Source: Desulfosporosinus youngiae DSM 17734
GTDB taxonomy: Bacteria > Bacillota > Desulfitobacteriia > Desulfitobacteriales > Desulfitobacteriaceae
Direction of reading: 5' to 3'
Assembly (NCBI RefSeq): GCF_000244895.1
Contig: NZ_CM001441.1
Coordinates: forward strand, 3,120,226 to 3,184,225
Length of the DNA: 64,000 nucleotides
The first letter of the stretch is position 1. Each line of letters opens with the position of its first letter. The notes beneath the pieces were generated by a model. That model did not search any database, was not told the DNA's origin, and saw only the letters and a list, made by a program, of their open reading frames with translations. Shown here piece by piece: positions 8,946-16,987 of the stretch. The translations under genes were made by a program, and so were the position numbers.

Positions 8946-10688
8946 TTAAGCAGACCTTATTTTAGCGATCCGTTCCATAAGCTCTTTTTTAAGTTTGCAG
9001 TTGAGATCATCAGCTTCTGTTCGGGTATCAGCTTTTACTGAAATGTAAAATTTGATTTTAGGTTCCGTTCCAGAGGGTCTTACCATCACAAATCCCCCGT
9101 CACTAAATGAATATCGCAAAACATTTGAACGTGGAAGCTTGAGCGGTTCAGTCTGCCCGGTTCTTAGATTTTTGCTGATTCGTTGCTCATAATCGTCAAA
9201 TCGTTCAATCGTCATTCCGCACAGTTCATGGATCTCCTCTTGACGAAGTGTATTCATGATTAATGCCATTTCTTCTTTACCACGTTTACCTTCGAGGGTA
9301 AGGGACTCCTGATCCTCAACGTAATATCCAAACTGTTGATAGATACTTTCCAGTACATCAAAGAAAGTGCGTCCTTCAACTTGTTGATAATAAAGGGCAG
9401 CTTCAGCCAAGATGACAGAAGCAATAATTGCGTCTTTATCCCGAACAAAATCTCCCGCCAGGTATCCATAACTTTCTTCAAAACCAAATTGGAATGTCCC
9501 CCAACCGCCTTCTTCCATTTCTCTTTCTTTTTCAGCTATAAATTTAAACCCTGTCAGCACGTTTTCAACACGAACATTAAAATAACGAGCAACCTCATCT
9601 GCCAAATCAGTTGAGGCTACTGTTTTGATAATCGCCGCATTATTGGGGAGAGTTCCCAGGGACTTTTTCTGAGATAAGATATAGTAGGTCAGGATTATCC
9701 CAATCTGATTTCCGGTCAGCTGTATATAATCCCCTTGAGGTTTCCGCAAAACCACCCCTAAACGATCCGCATCCGGATCTGTCGCTAAGAGCAAATCTGC
9801 TTTCATCTCGTTTCCGTAGTTTCTGGCTAGTTCAAAGGTCGCCGGAGCCTCCGGATTGGGGTATGGGACAGTTGTAAACTCCGGATCCGGATGTTCTTGT
9901 TCATGTACGACCTGGACTGAACTAAATCCCAGTTCAGATAAGGCCCTGCGGACAAGTATATTCCCTGCTCCATGCAAAGGAGTATAGACGATTTTAAGCT
10001 CCTTCCCTTTCTGAGCATCAAGATCCGGGTACAGCGCAAGTTCTTTGACACGAGAAAGATAGAGTTGATCAATTTCCTCGCCGATGATTTGAAGTAATCC
10101 GCTTCTCTTAGCTTCATCTAGAGACATGGGTTCGATTCCCAGCCAGTTCTCGCGGGCATTGATACGGGCAAGAATTTGATCCGCTTTGACAGGAGGTACC
10201 TGCCCTCCATCATCCCAATAAACTTTATAACCATTATAGGTTTTAGGGTTATGACTCGCAGTTACGACAATCCCCGCTAAAGCCCGCAAATGGCGAACCG
10301 CAAAAGAAAGTTCAGGTGTTGGGCGAAGGGCATCAAAGAGGTACACTTTAATACCATTTTTGGCAAGTATTAACCCAGCCTCCAGCGCGAATTCCGGTGA
10401 ATACTTCCGGGAATCATAAGCAATCACCACCCCCCGCTGCATACCTTCCGGCCCATGATCACAAACACATTCCGCCAACCCTTGGGTTACTTTACGAATC
10501 ACATATTTATTCATGCGATTTGTGCCTGCCGCGATAATTCCTCTTAATCCACCTGTTCCGAATTCTAAATCAGTATAAAAACGGTCCTCAATTTCCTGTG
10601 GATCCGTGATCTCTTTCAGTTCTTGCTGTATTTCTTCCTCGAAATAGGGATTTTCAGACCATAAACGGTAGCGTTCTTGAACATTCAC
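8946..10688 (-). CDS. Phosphoglucomutase/phosphomannomutase (alpha-D-phosphohexomutase)
   Basis: A 580-residue enzyme of the PgcA type. The phosphoserine loop TASHNPKTYNGYK is near residues 143-155, the metal loop DPDADR near 303-308, and the phosphate-binding loop RPSGTEPKIKFY near the C-terminus. It interconverts hexose 1- and 6-phosphates and thereby supplies UDP-glucose precursors; in this window that could feed the beta-1,2-glucan synthase, though the genes are far apart. Length matches Firmicute PgcA (about 575-580). GTG start behind GGAGGGTATTAAG. A promoter with a consensus -10 lies about 80 nt upstream. Confidence 0.93.
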   Translation of the reverse strand: MNVQERYRLWSENPYFEEEIQQELKEITDPQEIEDRFYTDLEFGTGGLRGIIAAGTNRMNKYVIRKVTQGLAECVCDHGPEGMQRGVVIAYDSRKYSPEFALEAGLILAKNGIKVYLFDALRPTPELSFAVRHLRALAGIVVTASHNPKTYNGYKVYWDDGGQVPPVKADQILARINARENWLGIEPMSLDEAKRSGLLQIIGEEIDQLYLSRVKELALYPDLDAQKGKELKIVYTPLHGAGNILVRRALSELGFSSVQVVHEQEHPDPEFTTVPYPNPEAPATFELARNYGNEMKADLLLATDPDADRLGVVLRKPQGDYIQLTGNQIGIILTYYILSQKKSLGTLPNNAAIIKTVASTDLADEVARYFNVRVENVLTGFKFIAEKEREMEEGGWGTFQFGFEESYGYLAGDFVRDKDAIIASVILAEAALYYQQVEGRTFFDVLESIYQQFGYYVEDQESLTLEGKRGKEEMALIMNTLRQEEIHELCGMTIERFDDYEQRISKNLRTGQTEPLKLPRSNVLRYSFSDGGFVMVRPSGTEPKIKFYISVKADTRTEADDLNCKLKKELMERIAKIRSA

Positions 10689-10765
10689 CTTAATACCCTC
10701 CTTTATTTGCGCGAAACTCAGTTATAGATTATTGATTGATATGGATAATATTACCTTTAAAGCTA

Positions 10766-10793
10766 ATTATAACATATAGCATATAACATTCAA
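10766..10793 (-). promoter_or_regulatory. Putative promoter of the phosphohexomutase gene
   Basis: Minus-strand TTGAAT (10793-10788), 16-nt spacer, TATAAT (10771-10766), within an A+T-rich upstream stretch. Confidence 0.5.
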
Positions 10794-10870
10794 ACTAAAC
10801 ACTTAACTCATCAATTTAATCTTACATCATTTATTCAGAAATCAAAAATTATATACTTTCCTGAACAACA

Positions 10871-10898
10871 AACAAAAAGCTCAGTCTAAGACTGAGCT
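10871..10898 (-). terminator. Terminator overlapping the degV stop codon
   Basis: Nine-bp stem AGCTCAGTC/GACTGAGCT with a 3-nt loop and a following T-rich run on the minus strand. The stop codon (10886-10888) lies inside the hairpin, so the last codons form part of the terminator. Confidence 0.75.
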
Positions 10899-11761
10899 GT
10901 AATAACAGGAGATATAATAACACCCACCAGTCCGGGCCCTGTATGAACCCCCATGACCGGGCTGATCTGATTAAATAACAATTCCTTGATATTGGGAAGT
11001 TCTCTAGCCTTTTGCCATAGTTTGCGAGCTTCCTGCTCTGCGCCGCCATGAACAACGGCTACATTATATTGTCCGCCTTGAGTAGATTCAATAAGTATAT
11101 CAAATAATTTTCTGAGAGATTGATCCCGGCCACGGACTTTGGCATATGTAATATATTTGCCTTCGGAATTTATAGAAATAATGGGTTTTATGTTGAGAAG
11201 CTCACCAACCGTACCTGAAACATATCCGATCCGGCCGCCACGTTTAAGATATTCCAATGTAGACAGGACAAAATATAATTTAGTCCGCTGAGATGCGGTC
11301 TTTGCTGCCTTAATCACTGCCTGAAAATTCATTGAACGGCGGAGTTCACGAGCTGCTTCCAATACAGGAAAGCCAAGCCCCATCGAAAGTGCTTTAGAGT
11401 CCAACACTTCAATATCCATTTCTTTATAGTCTTTCGCTACTTGGCAGACTGTTTCATAGGTACCACTCAAGCCGCTTGATATGTGCATCGAAAGAACGTG
11501 TGTAAACTTTTCATCTCGAAGACGATTCAATAAAGCGGAAATTTCCGCTGGAGAAGGTAATGATGTTGTGGGAACTTCAATATCCATATGATCATAAACC
11601 TCATTTGGACTGATATTAACCCCATCGAGATACTCCCGATCTTTATACACAACGTGCAAAGGCAGGATCTCAATCCCAAACTCCTTAGTCATTTCTGAAT
11701 TAAGATCACTTGTACTGTCAGTTACAATAGCAATTTTAGGCGGCGTTGAAGTTTGTTGCAT
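10886..11761 (-). CDS. DegV-family fatty-acid-binding protein
   Basis: A 291-residue DegV (EDD fold) protein. It opens with IAIVTDSTSDLN and has the ligand-site segments ISSGLSGTYET and LEYLKRGGRIG. The family binds a fatty acid; some members (FakB) present it to a FakA kinase for phosphorylation and use in phospholipid synthesis. No fakA is visible here, so it is not certain that this paralogue serves that route. ATG start behind GGAAAGG. Monocistronic, ending in a hairpin that overlaps its own stop codon. Confidence 0.92.
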   Translation of the reverse strand: MQQTSTPPKIAIVTDSTSDLNSEMTKEFGIEILPLHVVYKDREYLDGVNISPNEVYDHMDIEVPTTSLPSPAEISALLNRLRDEKFTHVLSMHISSGLSGTYETVCQVAKDYKEMDIEVLDSKALSMGLGFPVLEAARELRRSMNFQAVIKAAKTASQRTKLYFVLSTLEYLKRGGRIGYVSGTVGELLNIKPIISINSEGKYITYAKVRGRDQSLRKLFDILIESTQGGQYNVAVVHGGAEQEARKLWQKARELPNIKELLFNQISPVMGVHTGPGLVGVIISPVITAQS

Positions 11762-11852
11762 GAGGCAAGTTCCTTTCCATCAAAACTTAAATACATTCAA
11801 ATTAGTATATCATAATAGGCAACAATTCGACTAGTAAGTTTTTTTAAACTAT

Positions 11853-12440
11853 TTAGAACCCCAAAAGACTTTGAGTTGTTTTTCGTACTTCTTCAAATGA
11901 TTCGGGAAATTCATCAATATCCCCAATTTTATCCACTTTGCTAAAAACACAAGATTGCTTAAATTCAATATCCAGCATATGAAAAAACGTCTTCACAGAA
12001 CCTTCGGCGCAGTCGAAAACCTTCGGTAGTTGTGTCCCGGCCGTTGATATGAAAATACCGCTTCTCTCAGGCCCAGATGGTCTGATTAATGTTTGATTAA
12101 GCAAGTATTTGCGCGCCCAGAAGGTTTGCATTCGGTCGATCATGATTTTCGCCTGAGCATTTATACCCATAAAATAAATGGGCGCTGCGAGGATAAAACG
12201 GTCAAAACTAATCAATTTTTCCTGAAGTTTTGGGATATCATCCTTGATTACACAGATTCCTTTAGCCGAACATGCACCGCATCCCTGGCAGGGGCTCATA
12301 TTCAGGTCGGAAAGATACACTAGCTCAGTAATGTGACCCTCAGATTGAGCAGTTTTCATTCCCTCTAAAAGTAATCGTGTCGAGTTGCCATTCCGCCTTG
12401 GGCTGCAAGCAATGCCTAGTACTGATAATGCCATATTCAT
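11853..12440 (-). CDS. Flavodoxin-fold iron-sulfur flavoprotein / NAD(P)H:FMN oxidoreductase
   Basis: A 195-residue protein. The FMN phosphate loop is GIACSPRRNGNSTRLL near residues 9-24. It is followed by a tight cysteine cluster CQGCGACSAKGIC (about 52-64), the hallmark of iron-sulfur flavoproteins that bind a 4Fe-4S cluster next to FMN. Then comes APIYFMGINAQAK, the flavodoxin-like loop contacting the isoalloxazine ring. Such proteins carry electrons in anaerobes, often in redox or oxygen defence. ATG start behind GGACAGGAG. It stands alone; the regulated 31-codon gene lies just upstream on the same strand but ends in its own terminator. Confidence 0.85.
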   Translation of the reverse strand: MNMALSVLGIACSPRRNGNSTRLLLEGMKTAQSEGHITELVYLSDLNMSPCQGCGACSAKGICVIKDDIPKLQEKLISFDRFILAAPIYFMGINAQAKIMIDRMQTFWARKYLLNQTLIRPSGPERSGIFISTAGTQLPKVFDCAEGSVKTFFHMLDIEFKQSCVFSKVDKIGDIDEFPESFEEVRKTTQSLLGF

Positions 12441-12502
12441 ACACTCCTGTCCTTTATTCGATTAGTATTGCTGCTTCCAATCCTTACTATCATTCCAAGT
12501 AT

Positions 12503-12542
12503 AAAAGCGAGGTTCTTAACTAACATAAGAATCTCGCTTTTA
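12503..12542 (-). terminator. Terminator of the 31-codon gene
   Basis: Inverted repeat AAAAGCGAG-TTCTTA with its complement and a 7-nt loop, T-rich on both sides. It lies 100 nt beyond the stop of the small gene and before the flavoprotein gene. Confidence 0.75.
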
Positions 12543-12643
12543 TATTTGGCTGTTTCCGAATGGTTTTAAGCAACTTAGGTTACACTTTAGGATTAGAATC
12601 CGGGTCAAAATACCGCTCCCTTTCTGTAACTACTTATCCTTCA

Positions 12644-12739
12644 TTATGAATTTGCCTTTTGGGTTTGAGTGGTCTTAATGGATTCCAGTCCTATAGACTC
12701 TAAAATCGCATTAATCATTAATGTTTCTTTTTGCTTCAT
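12644..12739 (-). CDS. Unannotated 31-residue peptide gene
   Basis: A 31-codon frame, ATG at 12739-12737 to TAA at 12644. It is preceded by a very good site (AAAGGAG, 6 nt spacing) and an upstream promoter, and is followed by a terminator, so it looks like a complete transcription unit. The peptide begins MKQKETLM, has a short amphipathic helix (INAILESIGLESI) and ends in a polar tail; there is no signal peptide or cysteine. I recognise no family. A palindromic operator overlaps the transcription start. The translation signals are seen directly; function is unknown (small regulator, stress peptide or leader peptide are possible). Confidence 0.55.
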   Translation of the reverse strand: MKQKETLMINAILESIGLESIKTTQTQKANS

Positions 12740-12759
12740 AAATTTCTCCTTTCCACTTA

Positions 12760-12776
12760 CTTGATAACTTACCAAG
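12760..12776. promoter_or_regulatory. Palindromic operator at the start of the 31-codon gene
   Basis: CTTGATAACTTACCAAG, a 17-bp palindrome with one mismatch per arm, directly downstream of and touching the -10 box. The position and the CTTG/CAAG arms suggest a small winged-helix repressor (MarR, HxlR or GntR-like) site. Confidence 0.5.
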
Positions 12777-12803
12777 TATATACCTTTCTTTCTGAATTTA
12801 CAA
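12775..12803 (-). promoter_or_regulatory. Sigma-A promoter of the 31-codon gene
   Basis: Minus-strand TTGTAA (12803-12798), 17-nt spacer, TATACT (12780-12775). Predicted start lies inside the palindromic operator, about 30 nt before the ATG. Confidence 0.65.
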
Positions 12804-12916
12804 GGCTTTTCGAAATAATAATTCTCAACATTCTGCCCATAGTATTCACCAAAAAGCGACCCTCTTTTTGCATCAATTCATCCGGACTTTATTAACTTAT
12901 GTTCAGAGAATCAAGT

Positions 12917-13744
12917 TTATGACAGTTCTACACACATTTCTATTTGTTTTGCATTTGGATTAATCCCAAGCTTTCCGAGCAATGCTGCTATCCAATCATT
13001 GGGTTGGTTGATGAGTGTCAGGGGATCGTCTAATTTGCGGAGCAGAGTCGATAGCACTTCCTCAGCTCCCGCAGAGTCAGCGCTCCAAATATCGAGTAAG
13101 GGCCCCCATTTATCACCGGCAAACAAAGCCCCCGCTGTTCCATTTAGATTTATCAACGCTCTAAGATTATTATGACGTCGCAAATATCCTTCTCTTCGCT
13201 GCCAGGCTGGATTAAAAAAAGCTTGGCTGCGGTTTTTAAAATAATGTTCTACTGGAATCAATACAAGAGGATTGCCCTCGAATGGTTTATTCTGTAAAAG
13301 TTTACGCTTTGAACGGTAAACATTCAGTTGGCGCACACACAGGAAGCCGACGGACTGATATACCAGACGAGCAGGATTCTGTTCCAGTACCTCAAGGAAA
13401 ACCCGTTTTAGCTGAATATAATTAGCCATATTCAGCTGAGTACGCATTAAAACTTTAAAGAGACCGTTTCTTCTATACTCGGGGTCTATACAAGCCCCGG
13501 CAATCCATCCATCTCTGCCATCGATTGATAATAGAGAGAACCCCACAATCTGGTGATTTACATGTACAGCAATCGAATGCCGTAAAGAAACATGACTTAA
13601 TTCAAGCCAAATTTTCATATGCTCATGGGTATACGACATATCGTAATAATATCCGCGCCAACATCTGTTCCACATCTCTGTAATTTCATATAAACTACTA
13701 TGTTCAAGGGTTGTAACCCGAACACGTCTCATGTCTATTTCCAA
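12917..13744 (-). CDS. GNAT-family N-acetyltransferase
   Basis: A 275-residue protein whose N-terminal half is a GNAT domain. Motif A with the acetyl-CoA pyrophosphate loop reads ACIDPEYRRNGLFKVLM at about residues 83-99, and the later strand RLVYQSVGF fits motif B. The C-terminal 120 residues have no family signature that I recognise and may bind the acceptor. Members acetylate small molecules, peptides or proteins. The start may be the TTG at 13744 or the ATG four codons later; neither has a strong site. It is divergent from the aminopeptidase gene (155 nt apart). The substrate is unknown. Confidence 0.8.
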   Translation of the reverse strand: MEIDMRRVRVTTLEHSSLYEITEMWNRCWRGYYYDMSYTHEHMKIWLELSHVSLRHSIAVHVNHQIVGFSLLSIDGRDGWIAGACIDPEYRRNGLFKVLMRTQLNMANYIQLKRVFLEVLEQNPARLVYQSVGFLCVRQLNVYRSKRKLLQNKPFEGNPLVLIPVEHYFKNRSQAFFNPAWQRREGYLRRHNNLRALINLNGTAGALFAGDKWGPLLDIWSADSAGAEEVLSTLLRKLDDPLTLINQPNDWIAALLGKLGINPNAKQIEMCVELS

Positions 13745-13899
13745 TTAACATCCCGCAATTCTATTTTTTAAGTTGATCTTTCAAAAACTTTCTATATAAT
13801 ATGTCTAATATCCTGCTAACCTTCAATGATCTTACCTGAAAACTAAAGAGAAACCCATAAAAAGTATCCTTCGAAATTTCTTGAAAGGCGGTCAAATTC

Positions 13900-15222
13900 A
13901 TGAGTATTTCATATATCAACAATGCTGAACTATTGTTTGCCGGGGAACTTCTAAAGTTTATCGAGGCTAGTCCCTCTTCGTTCCATGCCGTAGAAAGTGT
14001 TAAGAGAATGCTCGTTCCCAAAGGCTTTCGAGAGTTGAACTTCAACGAGAAATGGTCCTTAACTCCTGGAGACAAATGTTTTGTTACTCGAAATAATTCT
14101 GCCCTTCTGGCTTTTGTGGTTGGCCAGGGCGAACTTGAAAATCACGGATTCCGCCTGATTGCAGCCCATACAGACAGCCCCAGCTTTCGTATTAAACCAC
14201 TGCCCGAGATCTCTGTGGAAGGTAGTTATCTGAAATTAAATACTGAAACCTATGGCGGCCCCATCCTTAATACCTGGCTGGACCGTCCTCTTTCTTTAGC
14301 GGGTCGAATAATCCTAAAGGGAGATTCTCCTTTCTCTCCACAAACGAGGCTCTTCCACAGTGATCGTCCTTTACTTATAATACCTAATTTGGCAATTCAT
14401 ATGAACCGAAAGGTTAATGAAGGCTTGGAATTAAATAAACAAAAGGACATGCTCCCATTGTTGGCTCAAATCACAGAGAACTTACAAACAAAGGGGGTAT
14501 TAATGAATCACCTTGCTGAAACCTTGCATTGCCCTGCAGATGATATTCTTGACTTTGACCTTTTTCTCTATGAATCAGAAAAAGGCTGTCTTATTGGGTT
14601 TCAAAATGAATTCATCTCAAGCGCGCGTCTTGATGATTTAGCCATGATACATGCAGGTACCTGGGCGATTACAAAGGCTAAACCAGCTTTATCAACCCAA
14701 GTTCTGGTCTGCTTCGATCATGAAGAATGTGGAAGCACTTCAAAACAGGGTGCTGCTTCCCCACTTCTGGCCCATGTTCTGGAACGGATTCTCTTAGCAC
14801 AAAAAAAGGACCGGGAAACCTATTTCCAAGCCTTAGAGCACTCTTTTCTCATTTCGGCAGATATGGCCCATGCTCTCCACCCCAACTCAAATGAAAAGCA
14901 TGATCCTATTAATCGCCCCATCCTCAATGGCGGTCCGGTAATAAAAATCAGTGCAAACCAGAGTTACACTACTGATGCTGAATCTTCAGCAATAGTTAAG
15001 GCACTCTGTCAATTAGTAAATGTACCTGTCCAACTATTCGTTAATCGCTCCGATGAACGAGGGGGTTCCACGATCGGCCCAATATCCAGCACTCACCTCG
15101 ATATTCGTTCAGTTGATATTGGTAACCCTGTACTGGCAATGCATTCGGCGCGGGAGCTTGGAGGGGTTAAAGATCACCTGGCTATAGCGAAGGTCTTTTC
15201 GGCATTCTTTGAAACCATTTAA
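13900..15222 (+). CDS. apeB: M18-family aspartyl aminopeptidase
   Basis: A 440-residue M18 metallopeptidase of normal length. The zinc ligands fall in the conserved contexts AAHTDSPSFR (about 88-97), FDHEECGS (about 271-278), SADMAHALHPN (about 321-331) and the late AMHSARE. The family forms dodecameric shells that remove N-terminal Asp/Glu or other residues from peptides in the cytoplasm. ATG start behind AAAGGCGG. The gene is monocistronic, and its stop codon overlaps the stop of a convergent small gene. Confidence 0.93.
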   Translation: MSISYINNAELLFAGELLKFIEASPSSFHAVESVKRMLVPKGFRELNFNEKWSLTPGDKCFVTRNNSALLAFVVGQGELENHGFRLIAAHTDSPSFRIKPLPEISVEGSYLKLNTETYGGPILNTWLDRPLSLAGRIILKGDSPFSPQTRLFHSDRPLLIIPNLAIHMNRKVNEGLELNKQKDMLPLLAQITENLQTKGVLMNHLAETLHCPADDILDFDLFLYESEKGCLIGFQNEFISSARLDDLAMIHAGTWAITKAKPALSTQVLVCFDHEECGSTSKQGAASPLLAHVLERILLAQKKDRETYFQALEHSFLISADMAHALHPNSNEKHDPINRPILNGGPVIKISANQSYTTDAESSAIVKALCQLVNVPVQLFVNRSDERGGSTIGPISSTHLDIRSVDIGNPVLAMHSARELGGVKDHLAIAKVFSAFFETI

Positions 15223-15455
15223 AATTGAGCTAACAAACATCTATGCAGGAATTCCGGAGCATGACTCCGGTGTACAGCCATGGCCTGATCTATGGATGAA
15301 CTCAGCGGCAAAAAAATTGCTGCAACTTCATCAAAGTTATAGATCCGCTCTCCGCTGGACTGGCAGATCAAATATCCGTTCTGTTTAAATATAGCCTCTA
15401 GTTTCTGCATGCCGAGAATTCGTTCCGGCAATATCTCAACATCATTATGCTCCAA
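15219..15455 (-). CDS. Hypothetical 78-residue protein
   Basis: A short frame from a TTG start (15455-15453) behind AGGGGATG to a TAA that overlaps the apeB stop: the bases TTAA at 15219-15222 supply both stop codons. The composition looks protein-like, with an N-terminal ILPERILGMQKLEAIF helix, a GYLICQSSGERIYNF strand region and two cysteines. No family is recognised. Because the start is a TTG and the gene is short, it is a plausible but unproven coding region. Confidence 0.45.
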   Translation of the reverse strand: MEHNDVEILPERILGMQKLEAIFKQNGYLICQSSGERIYNFDEVAAIFLPLSSSIDQAMAVHRSHAPEFLHRCLLAQF

Positions 15456-15597
15456 AGTGTCATCCCCTGTCTTGAGTATTTAATGTCTATAGGTTTATTG
15501 TTATTCATTGGGGCCTGAATTATGACGCTGAAAATACGACTAGTGAATTCTGCGGTTTTCTAAGCTGGTAAAATATAGCACGATTCCGGTTGAAGCA

Positions 15598-15626
15598 TTG
15601 ACTAATATTTTCTACTTAGTTATAAT
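15598..15626 (+). promoter_or_regulatory. Sigma-A promoter of the zinc-ribbon gene
   Basis: TTGACT (15598-15603), 17-nt spacer, TATAAT (15621-15626). It predicts a leader of about 105 nt before the ATG at 15738. Confidence 0.75.
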
Positions 15627-15737
15627 TAAGATGCTCGAAGTACTTGAGGATTTCCAAAAAGCTTCTCGATTGCCTAAGGCTCTGGGAAGATACTGAACTT
15701 CCCATGTCGCGGGTAATAAAAAATCGGAGGTTTTTTA

Positions 15738-16046
15738 ATGTTTAATGACAAGATTTTAGTTTGCAAAGAATGCGGTCGTGAATTTGAATTTACAGCTTCT
15801 GAACAAGAATTCTACGCAGAAAAAGGCTTCACTAATGAGCCTGGACGCTGCCCGGAATGCCGTGCTGCTCGAAAAGCTCAGAATAGAAATAACGGCGGTG
15901 GCGGTTATTCCCGCCAACCACGTGAAATGTTCCCAGCAATTTGTGCCACCTGTGGAAAAGAGACTACAGTGCCTTTCCAACCATCAGGTGACAGACCGGT
16001 TTATTGCAGAGACTGCTACCAACCACGTTCACGCAACAATTGGTAA
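15738..16046 (+). CDS. Small double zinc-ribbon protein
   Basis: A 102-residue protein with four CxxC knuckles: CKECGREF and CPECRAAR form the first ribbon (about 9-48), CATCGKET and CRDCYQPR the second (about 73-101). The spacing between the last two is that of the short CxxC-x17-CxxC type domain common in Firmicutes and Chloroflexi. A basic, Asn/Gly-rich linker separates them. It probably binds two zinc ions and perhaps nucleic acid; no enzymatic role is known. RBS GGAGG, ATG start. It has a near-consensus promoter, an unusually long structured leader and a strong terminator, which suggests an abundant, regulated transcript. Confidence 0.8.
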   Translation: MFNDKILVCKECGREFEFTASEQEFYAEKGFTNEPGRCPECRAARKAQNRNNGGGGYSRQPREMFPAICATCGKETTVPFQPSGDRPVYCRDCYQPRSRNNW

Positions 16047-16058
16047 TAAGGTAATAAT

Positions 16059-16095
16059 AAAAACCTTCCCCGACTTTGTCGGGGAAGGTTTTTTA
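16059..16095. terminator. Bidirectional terminator
   Basis: Stem AAAACCTTCCCCGAC/GTCGGGGAAGGTTTT with a 3-nt loop and T-run, between the convergent zinc-ribbon and nitrilase-family genes. Confidence 0.9.
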
Positions 16096-16096
16096 C

Positions 16097-16948
16097 TTAT
16101 TTTTCAGGAATCTCTAATTCCAGTAATTCACGATATAGTTCCTTACGCCGGTCCGCCAAAAAGAAACTATCTCGCATCGAGGAACGCTCAGGCCGGCGTA
16201 TATGATTAATCCGTTCTGCCGAAAGATCAGCGGCCAGAATACCGTCATTACTCATTCGCGCCTGATCAAACAGGTCTCCCTTTGGTCCTATGACTAACGC
16301 GCCCCCACTAAATTCTTTAGACTTACCATTACTGCCGATCAAATTGCACGCTCCAAGATAAACCGAATTATCATAGGCCCGGGCCCCAAGATAACGCAGC
16401 CATATTTGCCTTCGATCACCGGCCACTTTAGGAGAAGCATGAGGCGCAAATAAGATCTCGGCGCCTTTAAGCGAATAGATAGCAGCAGTTTCAGGAAAAT
16501 GCCAATCCCAACAGATTCCTACTGCGAATGAAGTCCCATGGGCTGAGAAAATAGGAAAACTATCTCCGGGCGTAAAATAATCTAATTCGCTTCGCCCCAA
16601 GTGAACTTTACGATAAACCTTAGGCACTTCTCCCGGAGATAAGATAACCTGAGAAATGTAAGGCTTATAAGGTCTTGTGCTTTGTTCAACCATACCAACT
16701 AAGAGGGTTATCCCAAGATCTCCAGAGCACTCACTCAACTGATTAATCCATTTATTATCGATAGTATTGCCGATTTCAGAAGCATCATGGGGGGAATACC
16801 CATCTAAAGCACATTCCGGAAAACACAAAATTGAGATTTCTTGTTTTTGTGCAATCTCCGCCAAATGAGTAATGGTCTGCAGATTCCGTTCAGTCTCCCC
16901 TACGATCGATTCCATCTGAACGAGTCCGATCCGGCAATCCTTTTCCAT
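16097..16948 (-). CDS. Carbon-nitrogen hydrolase (nitrilase superfamily)
   Basis: A 283-residue amidase of the nitrilase superfamily. The catalytic triad is visible: Glu45 in CFPECALDGY, Lys114 in VYRKVHLG and Cys146 in GICWDW. The family hydrolyses amides, nitriles or carbamoyl compounds through a cysteine thioester. It starts 39 nt after the stop of a LysR gene on the same strand, so the two are probably one transcript. The substrate is unknown; N-carbamoyl-putrescine or omega-amide type amidases are the nearest general comparison. ATG start behind AGGAAGG. Confidence 0.9.
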   Translation of the reverse strand: MEKDCRIGLVQMESIVGETERNLQTITHLAEIAQKQEISILCFPECALDGYSPHDASEIGNTIDNKWINQLSECSGDLGITLLVGMVEQSTRPYKPYISQVILSPGEVPKVYRKVHLGRSELDYFTPGDSFPIFSAHGTSFAVGICWDWHFPETAAIYSLKGAEILFAPHASPKVAGDRRQIWLRYLGARAYDNSVYLGACNLIGSNGKSKEFSGGALVIGPKGDLFDQARMSNDGILAADLSAERINHIRRPERSSMRDSFFLADRRKELYRELLELEIPEK

Positions 16949-16987
16949 ATTAACTCGTCCTTCCTACAATTCACTGTACAGAGGTAT

